DNA from: Stentor coeruleus | Taxonomy: Eukaryota > Ciliophora > Heterotrichea > Heterotrichida > Stentoridae | DNA: 34,641 bases | NCBI GenBank assembly: GCA_001970955.1 | Contig: MPUH01000794.1 | Coordinates: forward strand, 1 to 34,641 | Direction: 5' to 3' | Part shown: positions 1-8,065 of the stretch, in pieces | How positions within the stretch are numbered: the first letter of the stretch is position 1 | Layout: the number at the start of each line of letters is the position of its first letter | Notes under the pieces: model-generated | Databases searched by the model: none | What the model saw: only the letters and a program-made list of their open reading frames with translations | Told to the model about the DNA's origin: nothing | Position numbers and translations under genes: made by a program

Positions 1-198
1 CCAAATCTCAAAACTTGAATCGATTTAGATTATTAATATGACTAGACTTATAACACAGACACAATAGCATTGCCTTGTGGCCTTGCTTTTTACATCTAAA
101 CTATGGACATATGCGCAAAGATCTTGAATTAAGCACTAAACCAATTTTAATTATAAAAATACTAACCGAAGAGTTTTATAATATTCTATTATGTAAAA

Positions 199-1200
199 AT
201 GGGAATCAGCTTTTCTGTCTGCGCGTGTGCTCAGAAGGATTCAGAGTTCAATACAGAAATGGAGTTCACATCTGGCGACCAAATCAAAAAACTCAGCCAA
301 ATACGTGAGATTTTTTCCTTGACCCCAGACCCCAAACTTATAGCAACAGTAAAAATCCAAGCTTTGTGGCGAGGCTACAGAGCTCGAAAGCAAGTTAAGC
401 ATTTGTTGAAAGCTCATAATTCTTCATTTTTTCTTACAGTTTATTCCCAAGAAAGCCCTCGAAAATCTAACAAACTCAATATCTTTAGAGAAAATAGAGG
501 GGCTTTCAAAATGGTCAATGGAGCTGTGTATACTGGGCAATGGAAAGGTATGCAAAAAGACGGTTTTGGTAAGCAAGTCTGGCCTGATGGAGCATCTTAT
601 GAAGGGCTTTGGAACGAAAACAAAGCCCATGGTATGGGAAAGTTCATCCATGCTGATGGAGATATATATGAGGGGAATTGGAAAAAGGATAAGGCGAATG
701 GCCTTGGGATGTATATGCAAACTAATAACTCTATATATAAAGGTGATTGGATAGATGATTTACAAGAAGGATTTGGTACGGAACAAGGAGCGGACAAAAG
801 TTTTTATGTTGGCTTCTATAAATCTGGCAAAAAGCATGGATTTGGGAAGTATGTTTGGGCTGATTCTTCGAGTTATATTGGTACTTGGGATTGTAATAGA
901 ATCAATGGTAAAGGAATTTATTTATGGCCAGATGGGAGGAAGTTTTCTGGGGAGTGGAAAGACGGTAAGATGCATGGGAAAGGGATTTACTTGTGGAAAG
1001 ATGGACGAAAGTATGAAGGTGAATATTTTGATGATAAAAAACATGGATTTGGGACTTATATGTGGGCTGATGGGAAAGTGTACACTGGATTTTGGAAGTA
1101 TGGGAAACAGCATGGACTTGGAACGATTATTTATAGTGATAGGAGCTCAAGGGAAGGCGAGTGGGCTGATGGTAAACGTATTTGCTGGCTTGATGAATAA
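199..1200 (+). CDS. MORN-repeat protein with IQ motif and possible N-terminal lipid anchor
   Basis: The 333-residue protein starts MGISFSVCAC, which fits N-myristoylation at Gly2 with palmitoylation of Cys8 and Cys10. An IQ motif (calmodulin or myosin-light-chain binding) lies at about residues 50-66, with the core IQALWRGYRARK. From about residue 109 to 325 there are ten MORN repeats of about 23 residues, each with a Y-x-G-x-W-type core followed by G-x-G. MORN arrays bind membranes or act as cytoskeletal scaffolds at cortical structures, so a calmodulin-regulated cortical scaffold is a reasonable inference; no catalytic domain is present. The start is the first ATG after an in-frame TAA at 163-165. 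The stop is TAA, directly before a duplicated assembly junction. Confidence 0.92.
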   Translation: MGISFSVCACAQKDSEFNTEMEFTSGDQIKKLSQIREIFSLTPDPKLIATVKIQALWRGYRARKQVKHLLKAHNSSFFLTVYSQESPRKSNKLNIFRENRGAFKMVNGAVYTGQWKGMQKDGFGKQVWPDGASYEGLWNENKAHGMGKFIHADGDIYEGNWKKDKANGLGMYMQTNNSIYKGDWIDDLQEGFGTEQGADKSFYVGFYKSGKKHGFGKYVWADSSSYIGTWDCNRINGKGIYLWPDGRKFSGEWKDGKMHGKGIYLWKDGRKYEGEYFDDKKHGFGTYMWADGKVYTGFWKYGKQHGLGTIIYSDRSSREGEWADGKRICWLDE

Positions 1201-1314
1201 TAAATAAGAATTTTTGTATGATACTTTATGCTAATTGGTTTGCTAAGTACATTTAGNATAAATAAGAATTTTTGTATGATACTTTATGCTAATTGGTTTG
1301 CTAAGTACATTTAG
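1200..1314. repeat. 57-bp duplication flanking a single N (assembly junction)
   Basis: Positions 1200-1256 and 1258-1314 are identical and are separated by one N at 1257. This is what a scaffolder leaves when two contig ends overlap but are not merged. It is very probably an artefact, so the true intergenic distance is about 58 bp shorter. Confidence 0.85.
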
Positions 1315-1757
1315 GAAATTAAAATGATGTTTTTGATAACTTTAAATACATGATAGCAATTTGGATATAGAAAATCTATGATTATAGATTTACCTTTAAC
1401 TTCTTCCATATTATCATTTAAATTTTCTTTTTACTTCTTGTGGTTATCCTTACCAATTTTGAAATTAAAATGATGTTTTTGATAACTTTAAATACATGAT
1501 AGCAATTTGGATATAGAAAATCTCGAATTTCTTACTTTAAATTCCTTCTAACGAAATCCATTTTTCATGAGAGCTCAAATACTTATCACACAATCAATCA
1601 CTAAATTTAAATTCATTTATTTATCTCATCATCATCTCTAACTTCCATAAATAATCCCGCACACTCCTCGGTATAACTACTTTCCCCAAAATTCAATTTC
1701 TATCATCGCAAACCCTCTTTTTCTTATAAGTTTTTCATATCAAAAATAATTTTATTT
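1201..1757. other. Intergenic region without a recognisable gene
   Basis: AT-rich spacer between two plus-strand genes. It holds the N-flanked duplication and the 63-bp direct repeats. I see no coding-like frame in it. Confidence 0.7.
1315..1523. repeat. 63-bp perfect direct repeat pair
   Basis: Positions 1315-1377 and 1461-1523 match over 63 bp and are separated by 83 bp of different sequence. There is no N between them. It may be a real dispersed duplication, or a second assembly overlap left next to the one at 1257. Confidence 0.85.
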
Positions 1758-2381
1758 ATGAAATCTACTAAAGCTATGCACACTAAAATACCAGACCCGT
1801 TTTCTGCAGTGCTAAAAAACTCAGAATTCACCATCAGCTCTGACAATAAAAAGACTATCAAACTAAAAAGATCAGCTTCAAACAAAATGCAAAACACAAT
1901 GAAGCAAAACTCACCAGTAAAGGAAACCAAACAAGTTATTCTTTATCAACTAGAAGAGATCGACAAACTCAAAAGAGATAAGCTTGAATTAGAAACGCAC
2001 GTCTTAGACTTAGAGACCAAGCTAAGAAAACTCAGTACACTTCCAGGACTACTGAAGGAAAAGGAAAAAACAATTAAAAAACTCAAATCTTCACTGAAAA
2101 AAATTGAGAAAAAAAACGTTAAAACTTCACGAAGCATATCCAAAGGAAACAACTCTCATAGAAACACTCCAAAAGTTGGCTTGGACTCATTGAGCTATGA
2201 AAACGGCTCTATAAGTTGTAGACATCAAATCCCCAGAGTAATATCTTCAATGCCGATATCAACTCGGAATTCCCAATGTTCGTTTATTCCAACAACATTG
2301 CATGACGTGCTTTTAAAAACAGAAAGTACCCTTAAAGATTGGAAAAAGCAATACTGTAATGCGTTAAAACAAATTAACTAA
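1758..2381 (+). CDS. Basic coiled-coil protein, function unknown
   Basis: I do not recognise this 207-residue protein. Residues 1-55 are basic, polar and probably disordered. Residues about 60-125 are a heptad-like, Leu/Lys/Glu-rich coiled coil with segments such as LEEIDKLKRDKLELETHVLD. A Ser/Asn-rich linker follows, and then a short C-terminal helix-like segment around DVLLKTESTLKDWKKQYCNA. It has no signal peptide, membrane segment or catalytic motif. The first ATG was taken as the start. It converges with the sulfurtransferase gene about 210 bp downstream. A structural or scaffold role is only a guess from composition. Confidence 0.75.
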   Translation: MKSTKAMHTKIPDPFSAVLKNSEFTISSDNKKTIKLKRSASNKMQNTMKQNSPVKETKQVILYQLEEIDKLKRDKLELETHVLDLETKLRKLSTLPGLLKEKEKTIKKLKSSLKKIEKKNVKTSRSISKGNNSHRNTPKVGLDSLSYENGSISCRHQIPRVISSMPISTRNSQCSFIPTTLHDVLLKTESTLKDWKKQYCNALKQIN

Positions 2382-2591
2382 TATATTCTTTACACTCTAG
2401 TATATGAAAATAAATACATAGTTTAAGCAATGAGTAATCACTCCAATAAAGTGATACCAGTAGTAATGACAAACCTTACTTAGGCCCATTTGGATCTAGA
2501 GGTTCAGACTGAGAAGCAGATTAGACTGTTCATCACACACTGAGGATTTCCAATCAAGTAGACTCTTTGAATTCAAATCCTTTTAATACTT

Positions 2592-3482
2592 TTAAGGCTT
2601 AATTACTTCTCCCCATTCCATCCACGACCCATCATAGAGGGAAGTGTTTGACTTGCCAATAGCTTTTAAAGCAAGAATGTTGATGCATGCTGTCATTCCA
2701 GATCCACACGAGTTGATCACGTTGATATTTTCATCAAAGTTCACTCCTGCGCTTTCAAAGATCTTCCTCATTTCCTCAGGGGACTTAAAAGTCTTATCTT
2801 CATTGTATAAACTCATGAAAAAAGTATTAATCGAACCTGGAATGCTTCCACTTCTTAACCCTGGTCTAGGTTCAGGTGCTGTACCTTGGAATCTTCCAGA
2901 AGATCTTGCATCTAAAATCTGCCAATTAGACCCAGTTTTATTTTCTACAAGTTCCTTACTTACTTTTTTGACTTTATCCAAATTCATAATCTTGCTTTTG
3001 TCTAGACTAAACATATAATCCTGATCATTTTCAGTTTTATCATCCTGGTATATGTCATACTTACTACTTTCTAAAGGATGCCCTTCAGCAAGCCATTTAG
3101 GCAACCCTCCATCTAAAACGGCAACGTTTTTTTTCCCAAAGAGTTTAAAAGTATACCAAACTCTAGGTGAAGAAATCATCCCCAGACGATCATAGCAGAC
3201 CAGCAAATTATCATCGTTTTTAATGCGAAGCTTTTTCATGAACATACAGAACATTTCATTAGTGGGCATCATATGAGGATATTTGGTAGACTTATCAGCA
3301 ATTTCATCAACTTCGAAGAATTTTGCTCCTGGAATTCTTTTGAGAAAATGCTCTTCTTTTGGGTTCCCAGTCGATCCTGGAATATTATAACTGGCGTCTA
3401 CGATTGTTATTGGCATTTTGGAGTCCATTAAGGACCGAAGAGCTGAAGTTTTTATAAGAGCTGAGTATATGCGATTGGCCAT
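2592..3482 (-). CDS. MPST: 3-mercaptopyruvate/thiosulfate sulfurtransferase (two rhodanese domains)
   Basis: The 296-residue protein has two rhodanese domains, the usual length for this family. The N-terminal inactive domain (about 5-140) keeps CYDRLGMISSPRVWYTFKLFG-like features (broken here: CYDRLG, then SSPRVWYTFKLFG) and the LDGG-x3-W turn. The C-terminal domain (about 165-296) carries the persulfide loop CGSGMTA with catalytic Cys259. A CGSG loop, rather than the CRKG of classical rhodanese, favours 3-mercaptopyruvate as sulfur donor. The enzyme makes a cysteine persulfide and passes sulfur to acceptors such as thioredoxin or cyanide. I see no clear mitochondrial presequence. Residues before Asp30 align with the family's first helix, so the first Met is probably the true start. 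That start lies only 6 bp after the RBX1 stop. Confidence 0.95.
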   Translation of the reverse strand: MANRIYSALIKTSALRSLMDSKMPITIVDASYNIPGSTGNPKEEHFLKRIPGAKFFEVDEIADKSTKYPHMMPTNEMFCMFMKKLRIKNDDNLLVCYDRLGMISSPRVWYTFKLFGKKNVAVLDGGLPKWLAEGHPLESSKYDIYQDDKTENDQDYMFSLDKSKIMNLDKVKKVSKELVENKTGSNWQILDARSSGRFQGTAPEPRPGLRSGSIPGSINTFFMSLYNEDKTFKSPEEMRKIFESAGVNFDENINVINSCGSGMTACINILALKAIGKSNTSLYDGSWMEWGEVIKP

Positions 3483-3488
3483 TATAGA

Positions 3489-3770
3489 TTATTTACCTAG
3501 TCTTTGGAATTCCCAATCACGATTGTCCAGTGGGCATACATGTCTTGTTTTCAACCATCTTGATATGCAGTGAAAGTGGAAAGCATGATTGCAGACTCCC
3601 CAGGCTACGTTACACTCTTCTGATGTTGTGGATTGTTGATTGGCTTGACAATCTATGCAGGGGTCGTTTATGTGAGTTCGGCAAATTGCGCAGTTTTCGA
3701 CTTCGATGTCCCAGGCCCACATAGCCACAGCATTCCATTTCTTTACTTCGAATCTTTTCCCTTGCTCCAT
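3489..3770 (-). CDS. RBX1: RBX1/ROC1 RING-H2 subunit of cullin-RING ubiquitin ligases
   Basis: The 93-residue protein matches RBX1 along almost its whole length. It has the N-terminal cullin-binding strand ([17 protein letters not shown]) and then all zinc ligands: C27, C30, C38, C41, C53, C60, H62, H65, C68, C79 and the family's Asp82 in place of a final Cys (CPLDN). Diagnostic stretches include [20 protein letters not shown]. It recruits E2 enzymes and NEDD8 machinery to cullins. It is slightly shorter than animal RBX1 because the disordered N-terminal tail is short. The sulfurtransferase ATG follows after only six bases on the same strand. Confidence 0.97.
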   Translation of the reverse strand: MEQGKRFEVKKWNAVAMWAWDIEVENCAICRTHINDPCIDCQANQQSTTSEECNVAWGVCNHAFHFHCISRWLKTRHVCPLDNRDWEFQRLGK

Positions 3771-3926
3771 TATATTTATTCTTTTAAAAATGAAGATGAT
3801 TTTCAGGAAGAATTGGATGTTAAATTGAGGGGTTTTATTTAATACTTGATTGGATTAGAGTTAGTTTAAAGGCTGTGCCGCAGATAAATATATAAATGTA
3901 AGAATTTTATAAGGCTTTTACGGTAA

Positions 3927-4184
3927 GTTTAGAATCTTTCTGTACTAATTGGATCTGAATTGTAAATTTTGCTTTCAAAATTTAATAGGGTTGATTTTTA
4001 TTTGATTATTATAAGAAGGCAAGTTTATTGTTTGAATGTATTTAAGGGGTTATAANGTTTAGAATCTTTCTGTACTAATTGGATCTGAATTGTAAATTTT
4101 GCTTTCAAAATTTAATAGGGCTGATTTTTATTTGATTATTATAAGAAGGCAAGTTTATTGTTTGAATGTATTTAAGGGGTTATA
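3927..4184. repeat. About 128-bp duplication flanking a single N (assembly junction)
   Basis: Positions 3927-4054 and 4057-4184 match except for one T/C difference in the middle (GGGTTG versus GGGCTG). The single N is at 4056. This is best read as two overlapping contig ends that were not merged. The mismatch could be an allele or a sequencing error. Confidence 0.85.
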
Positions 4185-4532
4185 GTAATATTTTAATACT
4201 GGAAATTATTTAGCTGATTTCATTAGTGAAATTATATTAAAGTCATTTTTAATGTTATTACTAGCTGGCACACAATATTTAAATAATAACTTTCTGCTAA
4301 TTATCAATAAAATAAAATTAGTTTAAATATATAATAAAATTAAAGCAAGAGGTTTTGTAAGAATTTATTTTAAATTGCTTTTATATTGCATCTATAAAAA
4401 TTAGCAATTAATTGTTTTAATAGTCAAAATGATTTGAGTTTTAATGAAAAATTTATTTAGTTTGAAGCTTATTATTAGCATTGTTATTTTTATATAAGCC
4501 TAATTTTTTTTAAAAATTCATAATTTCCAAAT

Positions 4533-4635
4533 AGAGTTTTACTATTAAATCAACTGATATATTATCATATTATTTTTTTAAAATAAAAATTACCAAAAAG
4601 AGTTTTACTATTAAATCAACTGATATATTATCATA
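4533..4635. repeat. 37-bp direct repeat pair
   Basis: Positions 4533-4569 and 4599-4635 are identical, with similar but diverged flanks (66-bp period). No N lies nearby, so this is a likely genuine local tandem duplication in the spacer. Confidence 0.8.
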
Positions 4636-5045
4636 CTAATTTTTTATCAAAAAAGCAAATCAAACACAAAAAAAAACAATCTATGTCAGCAAAAGTTAAA
4701 CGTGATGTAATAATAAATCTGCATTACTAACTTTATGATGCATTAGAAGTTTTTTGAGAAAAAACTAAAATAATAAAGCTTCAACCAATAATTCAAAATA
4801 ATATATTACTTATAGACAGGAGATATGATCAATAAATTATCGCAAGAAAATTTTTTGCGAAAAAATAGTAATATTAATTATTTTAAGTTTTTCTTTAGAC
4901 TATAAAATATTAAATAGCAAATGGCTATTTTATATATAAGTCAGTTAAATTTTAATTTAAAAATTTATTGTTTTGGCAGCAAATAAGCAATATAAATTTG
5001 ATTGAAAATTCTCATGAAGGCTATTTAATTGTTGATTTAATTAAA

Positions 5046-5729
5046 ATGTCTTCTTTAGGTCCAGTGCTATCAGAAAATTCATTGAAAAATTCTTCACTTC
5101 CTCTAAAGCCAGAAAGTGTTGTTTTATCAGGAAAAATTGTTACTCTAGAGCCGATGGATTTAAATAGAGATTCAGAAGCTCTTTACAATGTTTCAAATGG
5201 GAGCCCAATTGTTATAGGTGAAAAAAATTGTGAGGTCTATGATCCTGACGAACTAATCTGGAGATACTTATCTTATGGACCATTTCGGAGCCTAGAATCA
5301 TTCAGAGAAAATTATCGGAAAATGATGGAAGTGCCTAATATGCTTATTTTCACTGTATTTGATTCTAAATATCATACACAAATTGGTGTTACAACGTTAA
5401 TGAGAAACAAACCTAATTTTTTGGTTATTGAAATCGGACATATTTGGTATTCTCCTATAGCTCAGAGAACAGGTGCTAATGTTGAGGCTTGCTATCTTCT
5501 TTTTAATCATATATTTGCACTTGGATATAGAAGAGTTGAATGGAAATGTAATGCGCTCAATGAAAGATCAAGAATGTCTGCTTTGAAGCTTGGATTTAAG
5601 TTTGAAGGAATTCAAGAGTATCATATGATAATTAAAAATGTTAGTAGAGATACAGCTTGGTTTAGGATTCTTGATTATGAATGGAAAGATATTCAAGCAA
5701 AATTAGAAAATAGGCTTTATAATGGTTGA
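5046..5729 (+). CDS. GNAT-family acetyltransferase, RimJ/RimL-like
   Basis: The 227-residue protein has the RimJ/RimL-type (Acetyltransf_3) GNAT fold. A strand ending in GHIWYSP leads into the acetyl-CoA pyrophosphate loop QRTGAN at 140-145, and is followed by VEACYLLFNHIF, the RRVEWKCNALNERSR strand-helix (162-176) and the LGFKFEG turn (182-188). The C-terminal RDTAWFRILDYEW resembles a widespread uncharacterised subgroup shared by fungi and bacteria. The substrate is unknown. The start at 5046 is the first ATG in the frame, which is open upstream to about 4968 without another ATG. It has no signal peptide or membrane segment, so it is probably cytosolic. Confidence 0.88.
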   Translation: MSSLGPVLSENSLKNSSLPLKPESVVLSGKIVTLEPMDLNRDSEALYNVSNGSPIVIGEKNCEVYDPDELIWRYLSYGPFRSLESFRENYRKMMEVPNMLIFTVFDSKYHTQIGVTTLMRNKPNFLVIEIGHIWYSPIAQRTGANVEACYLLFNHIFALGYRRVEWKCNALNERSRMSALKLGFKFEGIQEYHMIIKNVSRDTAWFRILDYEWKDIQAKLENRLYNG

Positions 5730-5874
5730 GTAAATTATTTTTTATAATTATATTTTAACAGCAATCGCACTATTTTTAGATTTAAAATAAGCAAATTTTT
5801 TAATGCTTCAATTTAGCTTTAATCTTGAACGCTTAATCATTGAAAATTATAATATTTGCCTTAAACTAAACTAT

Positions 5875-7530
5875 TTAAATATGCCCTCTTTTTACAAGAA
5901 TTTTATTATTTCCACGTAAGTCAGACTGGTAGAAATTATTCTGAATTCTTAAATGAATTCTATAACAATTTGAATCTTGACCCTGAATAATAACATATTG
6001 GATATCATTTAAATAAGCATTTTCTATTAATCTTGAAATTTCTGCTGAATACTCATAAAAATTACCATCATTTTTTCTATAATACCACTTTACATCCTTA
6101 TCTTCATATTTTGAAGGAAAGCTGTTATCAAGTCTTTTTGCAATAGAAAAATACTGAGCATTTTCACTTTCTTTAACATAGTGAGGTGATCCAAAAGTTA
6201 TAATATATTCAGTTTGCTCATGTAAAAACTTCGTTGATGGGAGCCTTTTTAAAAAAGCCTCTTCAATCATTTTACAATGAATATTTTCTAATTTGATTAA
6301 TCCACTATAATCAGATATGAATGTCCATTCATAAATTCTCTCAGTGGTGCTCATCATACTAGTAGTTCCACTCATTTGCATCATAGTTTTACCTGATATA
6401 TCTCTAGAAGTATAACCTTGGAAATTTGTTAGTGAATTTGGAGCTCTATTTCCTATCATACTTCCCTGCAAAGATCCTGACATAATTCTTGACGTATTTG
6501 CAGGCGTAAATCCTTGCATACTATTTACTGTACCTACAGGTATACTGCCTTGAGCGCCTAATGGTATACTACCTTGAGCACCTAATGGTATACTACCTTG
6601 AGCGCCAAATGGTATACCACCTGGCATTCCAACGTTTTTTAATGGTGTGTTTTGTATATTTCCTGTCATGCTATTTGATGAAGCGTATGGTATTCTTTGA
6701 TTATTAATCGAAGTATTTGGCCTCATTCCTTGCATAGGTCCTGGCATATTCCCTTGCATAGGCCCTAGCATATTCCCTTGCATAGGTCCTGGCATATTCC
6801 CTTGCATAGGGCCTGGCATATTCCCTTGCATAGGCCCTAGCATATTCCCCTGCATAGGGCCTGGCATATTCCCTTGCATAAATCCTGGTGTATTTCTATG
6901 AATAGATTCTGACATACCTACTTGCATATGCCCTTGCATCATATTTGGTTGAATACCTCCTGAAGTATTTGAGTATTTTGACATACTTTCTCTAAAATTA
7001 TTCATTGGTTGAGCACCTACAGAAATTTCTGAAGTTGGTTGATTATTTTGTAAAATTTTTAAAATAAATGCTGGCATTTCTTGTTGACAAGCGACGAGGT
7101 TTCCTTCTACACTAGAAAACTGAGGATACACAAATAATTGTTTTTTTCCTACTATTTCCTGCACAATCATAAGATCTTGCGCTTGGAATCGTTTCAACTT
7201 GAGTATTCTTGTATACTCACTATTTATTCTTTCAAGTTTTTGGTAACTACTGCTTACAATTTTTTTGATTTGATTTATAGAAACCAAAGCTTCTTTAGCT
7301 ATATCCTGACTTTGCTTCTCAATAATATCACGGTTTTTATTGATTTTACTTTTCAATTCATTTAGCAACTCAATGGGCAATGCTGCACTCGCTGCTTCAA
7401 GTAAGCATTTAGTATTTTGACTCTGATGAAGGTAAATATGATTAATTTTGCATTGTGTACAAAAAAATTTCCCATTGCAGCTATTGCATTGCACTTCGGA
7501 CTGCTTTCGGCATGATGAGCATGCTAGCAT
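5875..7530 (-). CDS. B-box-like zinc finger protein with octapeptide repeats and two WWE-like domains
   Basis: The protein has 551 residues. Residues 4-35 form a B-box-like zinc finger: C4, C7, C15, C18, C24, C27, H31, H35. A helical, probably coiled-coil stretch runs from about 55 to 130. Residues 195-395 are low-complexity and rich in Met, Gly, Pro and Gln. They include six copies of GN(M)(P/L)GPMQ at 220-267 and four copies of a GSIPLGAQ-type octapeptide at 304-335. The C-terminus holds two WWE-like modules, about 399-470 (starting YEWTF) and about 478-548 (VKWYYRKNDGNFYEY, then LIENAY). WWE domains bind poly- or iso-ADP-ribose and occur in ubiquitin ligases and PARPs. A role in ADP-ribose or ubiquitin signalling is inferred; no RING or catalytic domain is visible. 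The first WWE is weaker than the second. Confidence 0.82.
   Translation of the reverse strand: MLACSSCRKQSEVQCNSCNGKFFCTQCKINHIYLHQSQNTKCLLEAASAALPIELLNELKSKINKNRDIIEKQSQDIAKEALVSINQIKKIVSSSYQKLERINSEYTRILKLKRFQAQDLMIVQEIVGKKQLFVYPQFSSVEGNLVACQQEMPAFILKILQNNQPTSEISVGAQPMNNFRESMSKYSNTSGGIQPNMMQGHMQVGMSESIHRNTPGFMQGNMPGPMQGNMLGPMQGNMPGPMQGNMPGPMQGNMLGPMQGNMPGPMQGMRPNTSINNQRIPYASSNSMTGNIQNTPLKNVGMPGGIPFGAQGSIPLGAQGSIPLGAQGSIPVGTVNSMQGFTPANTSRIMSGSLQGSMIGNRAPNSLTNFQGYTSRDISGKTMMQMSGTTSMMSTTERIYEWTFISDYSGLIKLENIHCKMIEEAFLKRLPSTKFLHEQTEYIITFGSPHYVKESENAQYFSIAKRLDNSFPSKYEDKDVKWYYRKNDGNFYEYSAEISRLIENAYLNDIQYVIIQGQDSNCYRIHLRIQNNFYQSDLRGNNKILVKRGHI
6526..6621 (-). repeat. Second coding minisatellite, four 24-bp units
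   Basis: Four in-frame 24-bp units encode GGIPFGAQ, GSIPLGAQ twice and GSIPVGTV (residues 304-335 of the same protein). The unit length equals that of the other array but the sequence differs. Confidence 0.85.
6730..6873 (-). repeat. Coding minisatellite, six 24-bp units
   Basis: Six in-frame 24-bp units encode GNMPGPMQ or GNMLGPMQ (residues 220-267 of the WWE protein). Units differ by single substitutions, which points to recent unequal exchange and likely length variation between strains. Confidence 0.92.
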
Positions 7531-8065
7531 TTTTATATCCTTTCATTTTTACCTAATAGCTATTTCACCTAAAAAATTTGTTGAAATGAAAAATTTTCAA
7601 AGTTATGCTAAAGAAAATTTATTTAAGACTAGGCTTGCAGTAGATCAAATCTTAGAGTTTATTCTACAAAATATTTAATATGGCAGGATATTAAATAAAT
7701 ATTTAAAACAGTTAGCGATATAAAATTGTATGATTAGCTTTATATTTAGACTAGAGTTAAAGTATTTTTTAGTTAAATATGATGGAAATATCCATTATTA
7801 TGATGCTACCATTTACCCACAAAATAATTTTGGCATTATGCGGCCATAGATAATTAAAAAATGAATATTTCAGCTTATGTTGTGCATAGGGACGCAATAG
7901 AAAAATATTTCATACATTTTTGAAATATGATTTGCTCTGGATTTATTATTTAATAACTAGGATTTATATCATTACATCCAAAATTTCTTATAATCTTCTA
8001 TCCCTAAATCATTATAATAAAACTTCTGTTTAGTCTACTTTATATAACCACTTTTAACAATTAGC
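7531..8065. other. Intergenic region, no supported gene
   Basis: Upstream of the WWE protein and downstream of the ankyrin/SAM gene. A 30-codon frame starting at 7585 (MKNFQSYAKENLF...) reads like protein but is too short and isolated to call. Nothing else is visible. Confidence 0.6.

Larger units (their letters stand above)
3771..5045. other. Long AT-rich intergenic region
   Basis: Lies between the divergently arranged RBX1 and GNAT genes, so it should hold both promoters. It contains an N-flanked duplication (3927-4184) and a 37-bp direct repeat pair (4533-4635). I see no coding-like frame beyond short random ones. Confidence 0.7.

Noticed and set aside
755..1207. 150-codon frame inside the MORN gene
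   Set aside because: It is a shadow produced by the repeated Gly-rich MORN codons in another frame.
2382..2591. Possible tRNA-like sequence between converging genes
   Set aside because: No acceptor stem or T-arm could be paired.
2644..3018. 124-codon plus-strand frame antisense to the sulfurtransferase
   Set aside because: It is antisense to a clearly conserved enzyme domain and has no features of its own.
7448..7678. 76-codon plus-strand frame
   Set aside because: Its first half is antisense to the zinc-finger start of the WWE gene. The last 30 codons look protein-like but are too short to support.
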